Origin: Castanea sativa
Lineage: Eukaryota; Streptophyta; Magnoliopsida; Fagales; Fagaceae
Length of the DNA stretch: 64,000 nt
Assembly (NCBI RefSeq): GCF_040712315.1
Contig: NC_134013.1
Span: forward strand, 85,442,001-85,506,000
Direction: 5' to 3'
Notes under the pieces: generated by a model
What the model was told of the DNA's origin: nothing
The model's database searches: none
What the model saw: only the letters and a program-made list of their open reading frames with translations
Translations under genes and position numbers: made by a program
Part shown: positions 47,130-58,152 of the stretch, one piece after another
Numbering within the stretch: the first letter of the stretch is position 1
Layout: the number at the start of each line of letters is the position of its first letter

Positions 47130-48208
47130 CTAGGATGTGGTACATTCTGTAGGAAGGCCTTGGGGAAACCTCTTTGTGTCTGAGCAATAGTTGTATATCA
47201 TGTAGTTCTTCTGCGCCCATTGCAATCTCTGTTGACTTGCTGAATCCAACTCTTGTGAGAGCCAAGCATTATTGCTGGATGTAGAAGAGGGAGAGTTTGA
47301 ACCACAGGAGGATGCCCCAGAGGCCCAAACACAAGCATTTGCATTGAAGTTCCTATAGGAAGCAGTGAATGGAGCTTGTGTCCAATCTGTCTTTATGAGT
47401 CCACCCCTTGTGGCCCAGTCATCAGCATTCCAGAGGCTAGAGTATATCCTCATTGGCTGGTTCTTTGGGAATGGAACACCATTTGACTCCAAGTTCTTAA
47501 ACTCTCTAATGGGAGTGCCATCCACAGAGAAACTGAGATGAAAAGGCAAAAAAAAAAATCAATACACAGTGTATAGGGAAAAAACTGGAACAGGTACATA
47601 AATTTTAACTAGTAAGAAATTGGTGCAATACTTACATAATTCGCTGGGGATTCCAAAGTATTGAATAGGTGTGAAAATCCGCAGTTGGGTCAAACCATAG
47701 ATAGAACTGTTGTTCTCTGTTGCCTTTGCCTTGGCTGAACACATTAGTGTGAAGTATATAAGGATCCCCACTCAGATTCCCCAAGAATTCAAAGTCTATC
47801 TCATCCCATGTTGATCCTTTTGAGGACAACTGTAAACAAAAATATTCAAAGAGAAAATTAGCATTAGCTATTGAACATGTAGTCTTGTTTAAAATTGAAT
47901 AAAGAACTAGAGGCAGGAAAGCTTACATAATAGGCAGTGACAGTGCCAGCAGAGTTTCCAGGGACAAGCTTGAGCTGCATATCAATCTTTCCAAATAGAT
48001 ATTCATTCTTGGACTGGAATCCTGAGCCTGAAGTTTTGTCAAGTGAGAGAGTAAGAAGCTCACCATTGTTGACTATATTGGCACGGCCATCTCCCCATGT
48101 AATGTCAAAGTCTTGGTTCAAGTTAGCAGCAGAGGCAACCATCATTGACCCAAGAATAAGGGGCACAAGAAGGATTAAAGGAACACTTGAAGAAGTCATA
48201 GAAGCCAT
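47130..48208 (-). CDS. XTH: Xyloglucan endotransglucosylase/hydrolase, XTH-7 of array
   Basis: Exons (- strand): 47927-48208, 47636-47829, 47130-47532; introns of 97 and 103 bp; 292 residues. Signal peptide about 1-28, DEIDFEFLG at 103-111 with the adjacent glycosylation site, C-terminus LPTECTTS; intact. Closest to XTH-5 and XTH-6; its intron 2 shares a 46-bp segment with XTH-5, where that segment is doubled. It is the promoter-most gene of the array; the region beyond 48.5 kb holds unit sequence and transposons but no further XTH. Confidence 0.93.
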
Positions 48209-48318
48209 GAATTCTATGTTGATGGGTGATAAGAATATTGGAGTATTTGACTATTTGTAATGCAATTGCAGATTGCTGAGTGAATAGATTGGTGTTGTCA
48301 GAATTAGTTTGGGCTGGT

Positions 48319-48453
48319 ATTTATACTTGGCAATGAAGATGAGAAAACAGAAGGCAAAGGAAGGGACATAAGAAGGTTCAGTCATGTAATAAGCTGTACC
48401 CAGTTGTTGGCATGAAAAGTTGTTACAAAGATATATAGCTGTTTGAATTGCGC
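48319..48453 (-). promoter_or_regulatory. XTH-7 promoter: TATA box and conserved module
   Basis: TATAAATA on the - strand at 48319-48326, about 111 bp before the start codon. The module at 48393-48453 (GCTGTACCCAGTTGTTG ... AGCTGTTTGAATTGCGC) carries a few changes and a small insertion (ATAT). Confidence 0.6.
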
Positions 48454-48499
48454 TAAAACGCCACCAAATAAACTTTCAATTATACATATAGCCACGCGG

Positions 48500-49150
48500 T
48501 TTTGCATTGATTTATAATTTAAAAAAAAAAAGTGGAGTTATTGCAGTCCATGAGAAAGAGGGAATAAAAAAAGAAATGTGACTATATGAGTCCACGAAGC
48601 ATAACCACTACCAAAGACACTGTATAAATCAGAAAGAAACCTCAGAGAAAGTGTATATTAGTCTAATCGCTCTCTCTCTCTCTCTCGGTGGGACTGGGAG
48701 GTAGGATTAGAATAAAGGGATGGACCTCACCTAGCTAATTAGATTTTTGGTTCCCACAAATTTTATCCCACTTTTATTCATTGCCAGGTTATTAAATAAC
48801 AAAAGTCATATAAACGCGGAGATTAGCTGCCAATCTTAAATGCTATCGAGGTCATTAGCAATAAACGCAAGTGAGAGCTCAATTTTTTTTTTTTTGGGTT
48901 CACGTGGGAACTCAATTTTAAATGCTGCACGGTCGCTAATTAGAAAATTCATATTATGTAGTACTATCATTCATGAAGAATTCTACATGTCGGAGACCAA
49001 ATTTTTTATTTATTTAAAGTTTTAATAAAATAATATTTTTGAAAAGCAAAGGAAACACCGATAACTTTTACGTCAACTTGCAACTTAATGTTTTTAATGG
49101 AGATGTCTCCATTTTGGGTTTGAATTTCCCATTTCTTACAATAGAGAGTC
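48500..49150. other. Upstream region of XTH-7
   Basis: Collinear with the regions upstream of XTH-5 (38900-39055, 40011-40120) and XTH-6 (44690-45000), and provides the empty sites for the Harbinger-type element and the SINE there. No gene. Confidence 0.55.
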
Positions 49151-49159
49151 AGGTCATTA

Positions 49160-49755
49160 TAGGGGTGATAAAATTAGACACGACCTGTGAATCTGATACT
49201 ACACAACATAAAATTAGCAGGTTATGAGTTGAAGTTTAATGTGTTAGTGCCATATTCGGATTGACATAACTGACCCATTTAATAAATGGGTTGGAAAAAT
49301 GTCCAATCTATGGAACCTGTTTGACTTGCTTAATCCGTTTAATTAAATGACAATTTACCAATATACGCTTCAAAACCTAAGTATATAAACTAATTAGTTG
49401 TTGTAGTTTATTTTCTTTGGCATATTATGATTGATTATTTATGATATTGAGATATTCTTTAGTTTTGAATGATTATTTGTGATGTAGTTACTCGTTAATG
49501 CTAAATTTTATATTAAAAATATTTATTTTTTTGGTTTTTCATAATTCAATTTGGATAATACTATTTTTTTCTTTCTATTTTGATAAAATTGGATAAGTAG
49601 GTCAATATGATTGACCCGTTTAATGAATGGGTCATGTTAGGGTTGAGGAATCTTGACCATTTTAATAAACATGTCGTGTTAGTGTTGATCCATATAGTCA
49701 GATACTCATGAGCTGACACAACACGAATCCGAGCGAACACAAATTGCTACTCCTA
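49160..49755. mobile_element. hAT-type non-autonomous element, reverse-oriented relative
   Basis: 596 bp with ends TAGGGGTGATAAAATT and AAATTGCTACTCCTA. The interior matches the element at 30325-30933 in the opposite orientation (AATAAATGGGTTGG, GGGTCATGTTAGGGTTG, CATATAGTCAGATACTCAT). The expected 8-bp flanks are not clean (GGTCATTA versus AATATATT), so one border is decayed. Confidence 0.72.
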
Positions 49756-50039
49756 AATATATTATGAGATATAAAGTAAAAAAAAATTTACGGTCTATTT
49801 CTTAGTACTAAATAAGTAAATATCAATTTAATATTATTTATAATTTTTTTGGTATTAAAAACGTTTTTTTTAAAAATGTAAATTTGCTAATTAATTTTTT
49901 TGTATTTAAATTTTATTTATCTCTTTCACATGTTAGAAAATTTTATCAATGATTGTTCAACATACTCATAATAATTTTTTTTAGTGAAAGCGTTTATAGT
50001 TATATTAATTGAGTTGAATTTTTATTCGCTCAATATTTT

Positions 50040-50645
50040 GGGAGCCTTCTTGGAAGTGGGGGAAAATGCAAAATCCAAACTATAGTGGAGTGAATATTGT
50101 GCTTTATTATAACAGGATAAACGTTGGGCCTATTTCAAGCATTGGCCCAAACGAAGGAAACAAATTCAGCATTGACTAGTCCATTTTGATAAAGAACATA
50201 AAGCCTTGGATCATTAGTCAGGCCCAATACCCTTCTAGGCCCCACGTCTGAGGCGTGTCTGAGCTACCGAGGTAAATCCCATAGAAGATAAACTTCTTTA
50301 AGGTAGCTTTCTGAAATTTCTTGATGATTCCACAACAATCTCTGCATTAATGAAGGTCACTTGTCTGGTACCATCACATTTAATACAAAAGGACAAGCCT
50401 GAATAGTAAAAAAAAGTCTCCATTCATAATGAAAACTCAAGAAAGAACAACCCAATAAGACTAGAAGTTATCTAGGTGGACACTTGAATAGTAAGGAAGA
50501 CCTTAAAAGTCCCCATTCATGATGAAAAACTAAGAAAAAAGAGTCCGATAGGACTAGAAGTTATCCAGGTAAACAAAGACAAAATACGAAGAAGAAGGGG
50601 ATAACTCATATAAAGTGAAAAAAGAAAGAAGAGAGGGACAACATA

Positions 50646-50739
<94 letters not shown>

Positions 50740-50880
50740 AACATTCAAAAGCAATATCCTTGTAACAACATATCAAAATAAATAAAGAATAATTCATTTT
50801 GGATGATTTATGTGTTCTTACCCATATTTCCCATCATGGATAAATATCAACCTATGACACAAATTAGTTGTGTCGCCTGT
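50040..50880. mobile_element. Possible LTR remnant
   Basis: This stretch differs in style from the XTH units: GGCCCAATACCC, GGCCCCACGTCTGAGG, CTACCGAGGTAAA, two near-copies of GACTAGAAGTTATC-AGGT and an A/T-rich polyadenylation-like end (TATCAAAATAAATAAAGAA). That is the look of an LTR. I could not find matching flanks, so borders are approximate. Confidence 0.35.
50649..50734. repeat. Compound microsatellite (TA)n(GA)n
   Basis: About 21 TA units followed by about 22 GA units; same structure as 4235-4332. Confidence 0.97.
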
Positions 50881-51067
50881 TTTGGTTAGTGTCCTAAATC
50901 ACAGAAATAAGGAACTAGTTCCTTCGCAAACTATATATAAAGTATCATTTTACAATTTTAAGACATTTTTATACAACTTTAGGGGGTCTTATCACCTTTT
51001 AAAATATTTTGGTATAAGTGGTACCTTAGAGCCGGCCATATATGTAGAAAGTAAAGGAAACAACTAA

Positions 51068-51272
51068 GAGCAACCACATCAGCTCGTGTAAAAATTTTGT
51101 CTATTTTACACAAAAAACCTCCTTTTAAAATTTTACACATTCATTTTTACAAATAACCTACATCAGTTTATCTATCCTACTACATCTATTAATTAAATAA
51201 TAGTTTCCTTACTTTTTTTTATTATTTCTCCCCCAACTACCTGTACGCGTGCCACTCTTTCATTTCTGATTA

Positions 51273-51321
<49 letters not shown>

Positions 51322-52191
51322 TCTCTTCATTTCTCTTTCGCTTTCTCTCTCTCTTTCTACCCATTTCTGTGTTTGCTCTCTCTCTCTCTCTTTATACCCA
51401 CACTTTCTGAATCAACTCTCCCTCTCCCTGAAAAACTCTCCCTCCGAAACAACTCTCCCTCTCCCTTGAAAAACTCCATAGCTCCGAGCTCCCTCTCCCC
51501 TGAAAAACTCCATAGCTCCGAGCTCCCTCTCCCCTGAAAAACTCCATAGCTCCGAGCTCCAATTCGCACCATTCCATAACCTTCAAGCTTCGATCCGTCC
51601 GTTCCACAACCTCCAAGCTCCGATTCGCTCCATTCCACAACCTCCACGCTCCAATCCAAGCTCCGAGCTCCTATCTGCTCCATTCCACAACCTCTAAGCT
51701 CCGATCCGCACCGTTCCACAACCTTCAAGCTCTGATCCGTCCGTTCCACAACCTCCACGCTCCGATCCAAGCTCCGAGCTCCGTTCTGCTCCGTTCCACA
51801 AACCTCTAAGCTCCGATCCAAGCACCGATCTTGTTTGTGTATCTCTGTTTTTTTTTTTTTTGAGCAAGTGTATCTCTGTGTTGTGTTGATTTGTCTGTGT
51901 GGATGGGTTTGTGTGTTGGTGTGTTTGTGTGTATCTGAGGAAAAAGAAGAAAATGAGCAGTTAACTGTTTTTCAGCACAGAGAAGAGATAAAAAAAAACG
52001 AGCGAACGGAAATTAATAAAATAATCTATAAACGAGCTACAGTAACCGTATATATTTACACAGTTATTGTAGCTCGGGTTGGGTTTGCACAATTTTGCAT
52101 GTTTTTACACCTATTGATGTGTGCTCAAAATGTGTAAAATTGACAATTTTTTGTGTTTTAGATGATTTTAACTGGACTGATGTGGTTGCTC
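51068..52191. mobile_element. PIF/Harbinger-type non-autonomous element
   Basis: 1,124 bp with perfect 15-bp terminal inverted repeats GAGCAACCACATCAG / CTGATGTGGTTGCTC and the 3-bp duplication TAA (51065-51067, 52192-52194). The outer 100 bases repeat TTTTACA words; the middle is a TC-rich minisatellite. Same family as 39058-40010. No transposase frame. Confidence 0.92.
51276..51825. repeat. TC microsatellite and minisatellites inside the Harbinger element
   Basis: (CT)n at 51276-51319; then three near-identical units of about 38 bp containing CCCTGAAAAACTCCATAGC (51460-51560); then about six units of 35-40 bp containing CCGTTCCACAACCTCCA and GCTCCGATCC (51560-51820). Confidence 0.9.
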
Positions 52192-52194
52192 TAA

Positions 52195-52926
52195 CGTTTG
52201 GATTTAAAGGTGGAAATATTAGTCCAATTAATTTGTCAATTTTGTGCAACGGTTTTACCTTACAATTAGTTACTATAATAACAAACTGGACAAATCATGA
52301 ACACCATTCTTCTTTTATCTAACGTCGACCGCCAAGTGGACCGTTATTTTCTCTTTATATAAACTCCAGTAATAAAAATTACTGATTGATGCACTATCAA
52401 TCGGTGTGTGTGTATTCTCAAAAAAAAACCTATTTATAAGATTAACAAAAAAAAAAATCTTTAATAAAAATATAAAAGAAATATACCTAAAATAGCCAAG
52501 GGGAGGTTTAGTAAGAACTCCACAAACTTTTGAATTATGACATAATATTTACTTTTCATGCATGTTAGCCTTAATAGGCTAACAATAAACAAACTTGGAA
52601 AACGGGTCGGATCTATATGTTTGACTTTGACCTATTTGATATGGTTTAACAACTAACATATGTCTGGACCAAAAATAGGTCAGACTAAAGTATGTTGTTA
52701 ATCTCATGACCCTTACTTGATTATTGATGGGTCGTGTCTATTAATGCTCATCGGGTCTAAACTGTTGGTTACTTAGGTGTTTTTCCTCAACAAAATCGTA
52801 CCACACCATTGGGCTTGGGTTAATTGACCGAACTACGGTTGGTTATCCCTGGGTCACTTCAGCCAGTTGGGTCGGTTGGCTAACTAATAGACTGGGTCTT
52901 AAATGTGTGTATTTTGTTTTGTTTTG

Positions 52927-52964
<38 letters not shown>

Positions 52965-53366
52965 GTGTATAAAGTTAGAATGAGTTGGACCTAAATGTGC
53001 GTGTGTTTTAATCAGAATAGGCTTTTTTTTTTTTTTTGAGAAGGTAATCAGAATAGGCTGGCTTCAAAATTTTATTATTATTTTTCTTGAGAAATCAAGC
53101 TATGCATAAATTTGGACCAATATTTTTTAATCCATTGCAAAATTTGAATTTAGGCCTCTATTAAATTACTAAGATTTAAAAATCCAACATTAGGACCCAT
53201 TAAATTTTGAACTCTATTAATATTTGGGTCTCTGTTTAAGGAATTTATTGACAAATTTTGAACAACTAAAAAAGTTCAACTAGCATGACAACTTACACAA
53301 ATATTTACATAAAAACTACAAGTAACATATATATTTAGAACACCATAACAATTTCGACAACAATAC
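52195..53366. other. Outermost copy of the subfamily-2 upstream region
   Basis: Collinear with 41220-42450 and 45360-46300 (GGATTTAAAGGTGGAAATATTAG, CTATAATAACAAACTGGACAA, TGGGTCGGTTGGC). It contains a (TA)n tract at 52928-52959. No gene, but it shows that the duplication unit extends to the retrotransposon border. Confidence 0.55.
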
Positions 53367-54122
53367 TGTAAGTGCACAATTACACCTGAACCCAAAGACA
53401 ATTACGGGCTCAGGCCCAATGAGCCTTAAACAATAAAATTTGTAGAGTGTGGGCTTGAAACCTAGGTTAGAGGTACTGAGAACTTGATAACAGGCTAAAA
53501 GTTACAAACACTTGCAAATAACAAATAATAATTGCAAATAGACCTCCTCGGACGTAAGCCGATGACTACTTCTGTATTATTTCTCTTTCTCTCTTAGAAG
53601 TTACAATTCTTAATTTCTTTATTTGTTACCGACCCCCCTCTTTCTCTGGCGTTCATCCCCCTTAAATACTTCTTTTTCTGATGCTTTATCCACATGTTGT
53701 TCCAACCCCCTCCCCCTTAGATATTTCTTTTCTTAGTACCTTTGAATAGTGACCAGAAGTTTCAGTTCTACTGTTCAGGGGTCACTTCCCCATTAATGCG
53801 GCCAAGGAGGTAGGTGCAGAGTCTTTAATGTGGTGGTGGCAGCCTTTTCTTTTGGTATTTTTCTAACACCGGTGTACCTCGAAAATTCAGAGTTTCCCCC
53901 TTTAACCATTAGTCTTTCCAGAGCTGTGTCTTGACCTTCATAATGAAGCTTTGAGTTCTCTTGGATCTGTCCGAGGAGAAGCTCGCCCTCGGCTGTATCC
54001 TCAGACCCTCGACGTATGGGCCAATTCGCAGAGTTAACAAATTCTTAACTCTGGAGCAGGTCGGCCCTCCATGCTATAGTCCAAAGGCCCATATGCCCAC
54101 TTGGGTCCTTTTACTCCCCACA
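53367..54122 (-). repeat. 3' LTR of the Tat element
   Basis: 756 bp from TGTAAGTGCACAATTACACC to TACTCCCCACA. It matches the start of the right LTR and, more distantly, the solo LTR at 12775-13540. Confidence 0.88.
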
Positions 54123-54625
54123 ATAGCCCTTCAAAACTCTATTTTTCATCATCCGAGGAGAAAAATAGGGTTTTGATCCAACGAGGACTTACCTCACATG
54201 TTTTGTAAATAATTGCACGTGTGGAGACCGTTTCGCGTTCCAGAAGATGCCACTTGGCAGTTTTATTTTCAAAAATGCGCGCATTTATTATCGTAAGTTA
54301 CGCCTTGTTTCCTACGTTCAACAGTGAGATGAGCATCCAACGGCCCTTGTTACTCCATGAAAATTTGGGCGGGACAAATGTAATTTCGAGGCCGCTTCCC
54401 GCACGTCGTGACGTTTCGGGAACCTGCGCCTTCATTTATTTCTTCAGAGGCTAATCCCATCAAAACATCAGTAATCACCTTTTGTCTGCACAAATCTGTG
54501 GAAATTCGCACAACTTCAAATTTGTAAGTGATTATTCCTTTTCCTTAACCCATTCTCCTCGGATCCGTCCTCGGCTCCCTTCTAACTGTTTTCCCTCTTA
54601 GAACTTAGTCTTTCGTTCCTTTCTG

Positions 54626-57125
54626 ATGGGAAAGTTTATGTGTCTAGTTGATACCGCCGCTGGGATGGACGGTTTTAGAGCTAAGTATAACATCCCCAGC
54701 GACGTAGGTTTAAAATACTGCCCGGTAGAAGCCGTGGCCGGTTCTAGGAAAACCGGAGAGGTCATTATTCCAATGGTCGCCTTCGTAGAAGGTGGAATGA
54801 CCCTCCCAATGAAACCCGTAACCAGGGAGTACCTCCGCAACCACCGGTTGTGTCCCGATCAGTGCGCTCCCATCGTTTTTAGAGTCTTAGGTAGTGTCGA
54901 CACTCTAAACGAGCAGATGAGTCTCAACCTTACCTGGCACGACGTTGTTTTCATGTACGAGTGCCATAAACTTAAAAATATAGGTTATTACATCAAATCC
55001 CGTTCTAGCGTAGTTAGGTTAATCTCCTGTTTACCCAAGTTTAATAAAGGCATGAAGGATGACTACCTCATCGTCTCAAGCAATTGGCACGACGGCCTCC
55101 ACTGCCCAGTTGAGTGGGGAGATCCAGGTGCGACACCTTAGGATTTAACTTCCCACCCTATAACTCCCTCTATCATCTAGGAATGTGCATTTGCATTTAC
55201 TTGAGCATCTAACTTTAATTTATTACATGTTCTACGAATCTGACCATGTTTGTTTATTTGGATGTCTTTCTTTGCAGATAAGCAACTCGTACGCCCACGT
55301 TTAAGCCATTGCAACGTTGCCGATTTGAATCGAGTGCTACGCTCCGAGGTGTTCGTCAGCGAAGGCTTACAAGTGAGGGCAGCTCATCTGATTCTAGGGT
55401 AGAACCCTATCTCCTCGAACTTCCAGGAGATCGAGAACGCAATAATTGCGGGTGACCGGAGGCGAAGAAGGATTCACGTAGCCAGGCCGCACTTTTTGGC
55501 CGACCACGACATCCCTGACGCCCCTCACACTGTATTGTACACACAGCCCATAGCGGCAGTCCCCCTCGCTGTGCACTCTCAAGCAATTGCTGTCCCAGAG
55601 GAGCGAGTGTCTTCTTCGAACACGTTGGACGAGGAGATAGAACAGTTTTCAGTTCGAGGACTCCTCACGACCTCGCGGAAACCCGTTCGTTGTTCTTTCC
55701 GACGAGGAAGAAGAAGCAGCCGAGGCCTCTGGGATCGAAGGTCTAGTGATAGCGCATCTAGACGACAGCTCCATTGAAGAAAAGATGGACGAGCTGAAGG
55801 ACCTTATGACCGTGAGAGGCGCATGAGTGGCAAAGAAGGGAATGAGGGGGTCCCAAGTTCCCCCAGCTTTACCACCACCTCCTCCTCCTTCAGCCGACCC
55901 CAAGCCTCCGGCCGAAGATCCAAAGAAGAAAAGGAAGGGGGAGGCCGAGGGGGCTGGTGGTGAGAAGCCAAAGAAACAAAAACAACTGCCAGCGCTGACC
56001 CAGCAGCAGAAACTGGACAAGGGGAAAGGGCGGGCCCGTTCAGTCGAAAGCGGGGAAATCAGGGACATGGCCAAAGTGCGCTGAGCACCGGCCACCTGGT
56101 CTCCTGACCTGAGACTGGACGGCGCACCAATTCCCTGCCACTCCAGCATTAGGGCAGTCCAGCAAGGCCACGCCCACCACTTGGCCGAGGTGCTGGAGCG
56201 TCCTCTTCTGCTGCCCAAGGACATGGAAAACTTGGAAAAAATGGGCCAGCCTCAGTTATTCCTTTCATTAAAAAGGGGTCTAGCTCTGGTAAGTTCCACC
56301 TGACACTTGTACTCTAGATTCATTTGTAGATACTTTACCATTTTTAACTTCCTGACATTTTCGCAGTCCATCCAAGAAGTTTTCGTTGCCGAGAAGTTTG
56401 TGGAGGACTATCGGAAGCGAGCTGGAGTGGAGCAAGAGCTAAGGCAGGAGACAGAAAGATCCCTAGGCCAGGCCTTAGCAGAAAACGGGAAGATCACATT
56501 GCAGCTGGCCGACCTGAAAAGGGAAAGGGATGGCACTGAGGCCAGCTTAAAGATGATGGAGACCCAAGTGGAGGGGCAGCGTAAGCTTCTTCGCCAAAAG
56601 GACGACGAGCTCTCTCTAGCCCAACGGGCATGCTTCGACTTGGAGAAGGAGCTTACGCTGATGAAGGAGGAGGCTCGCACCCACAAGCAAACACTAGAGG
56701 CTGCGAAGAAGGCCAGCTATCAGGAGGGGGTGACCAGAACGCAAGAACTGTTGACAGAGGCCTTTGCGGCATTGTGCTGAGAGTACTGTCAACAGGTCTG
56801 GGGAGAGGCCATGAATGCAGTAGGGGTTCCTCCAGCTTTCGAGCTGAGGAAGCCCGAGAACATCTGGCTCCCCCTAGACATACAGGAGATAGAAGACCCT
56901 CCTATAGCAGCCTCTCCTGCCCTTCCTCTTGATCCTACAAAACCTGAAGGTTCCTATAAAGAGAAGGACAAGTGTGATGGCGCCGAGAAGGAGCAAGTTC
57001 AAGACATGGAGCCCCTCATCCCTTCAACAGACAAAGGGAAGCAAGTTTTGTCCACCTTTGAGTTGGAACTGAAGAGTACCGAGGCTAGCAGCAGCTCCCT
57101 CCAAGACCCCCCTCCACAAGCTTAA
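54626..57125 (+). pseudogene. Antisense extra gene of the Tat element, degenerate
   Basis: On the + strand, opposite to gag-pol. Exon A 54626-55127 begins MGKFMCLVDTAAGMDGF; a GT-AG intron to 55277 joins in frame to DKQLVRPRLSHCNVADLN. A TAG at 55400 is followed by NPISSNFQEIENAIIAGDRR in the same frame, then a frameshift near 55645, TGA near 55826, a Pro/Lys-rich linker and TGA at about 56082. A second intron (56289-56366) leads to a coiled-coil exon (SIQEVFVAEKFVEDY...) with a TGA at 56778, ending TAA at 57123. The whole resembles the plant 'putative gypsy type transposon' family (Pfam Transposase_28). Function is unknown; this copy cannot make the full protein. Confidence 0.75.
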
Positions 57126-57559
57126 GGCCTAGGATAGAACTCTTTGTACTCCTCCCTTTTTTTTTTTTTTTGTATATGATTAATGAAGAACAGTTTTATT
57201 CAACTTTCATTCATGTTGTATTTTTTTTACTTTATTCCTTTTGTGCTTGTCATGAAAGTTCTCACTAATAAATAGTTAAAGGGAGAACAGAATAAGTAAG
57301 TCTAACTCCACCAATCAAACAACTATAACTTCAAAACAGCCGTATAACTTAGTTTGGTCATTAATCAATGCCTTAGTTAAAAGACCCATATGATGGTTGA
57401 ACCTTTGTAATGTGAAGTATTACTCTCAGTAGGATGTCAGGTCCGAGGGTTATTCCTTGCAAAAATTTATTTAACATTTAATGATATAGAACTTAAAATC
57501 TAAGTTAACGAATAGTAAAATAGTGATTTCCACAAAGCATGTGATAAGAATAAGAATAG

Positions 57560-58120
57560 TAACTGAGATATCAATTTCCACAAGGCTTGTGGTCCAAGGA
57601 CCATACTTAAACAAATTTCTGTTTGACACTTAAGAATAGTAACTTCAAATGTTAATTTTCCCAAAGTAGGAGGTCCGAGGACTCGGCATAACTAAGGTTC
57701 TGTTTAACAAATGACAAGATATCAATTTCCACAAGGTTTGTGGTTCGAGGACCATACTTAACCAAGTTTCTATTTGACACTTAATAATAGTAACTTCAAA
57801 TGTTAATTTTCTCAAAGTAGGAGGTCCGATGACCCGGCATAACTAAGGTTCTGTTTAACAAATGACAAGATATCAATTTCCACAAGGTTTGTGGTCCGAT
57901 GACCATACTTAACCAAGTTTCTGTTTGACACTTACGAATAGTAACTTCAAATGTTAATTTTCCCAAAGTAGGAGGTCTGAGGACCCGGCATAACTAAGGT
58001 TCTGTTTAACAAATGACAAGATATCAATTTCCACAAAGTTTGTGGTCTGAGGACCATACTTAACCAAGTTTCTATTTGACATTTAATAATAGTAACTGCA
58101 AGCCCCTGAAGTATTTATAA
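57560..58120. repeat. ~150-bp tandem repeat, about 3.5 units
   Basis: Units begin GATATCAATTTCCACAAGG near 57567, 57718, 57869 and 58019, and contain GTCCGAGGACC-like palindromes and CATAACTAAGGTTCTGTTTA. It lies between the integrase end and the antisense gene, a place where Tat elements often carry repeats. Confidence 0.93.
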
Positions 58121-58152
58121 TTTGAACTACTAACTAACAAAAGCACATTTTA

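Noticed and set aside
51357..51821. Minus-strand 154-codon open frame with repeated RSLEV/VERTDQSLK words
   Set aside because: It is the translation of minisatellites within a Harbinger-type element, with no domain.
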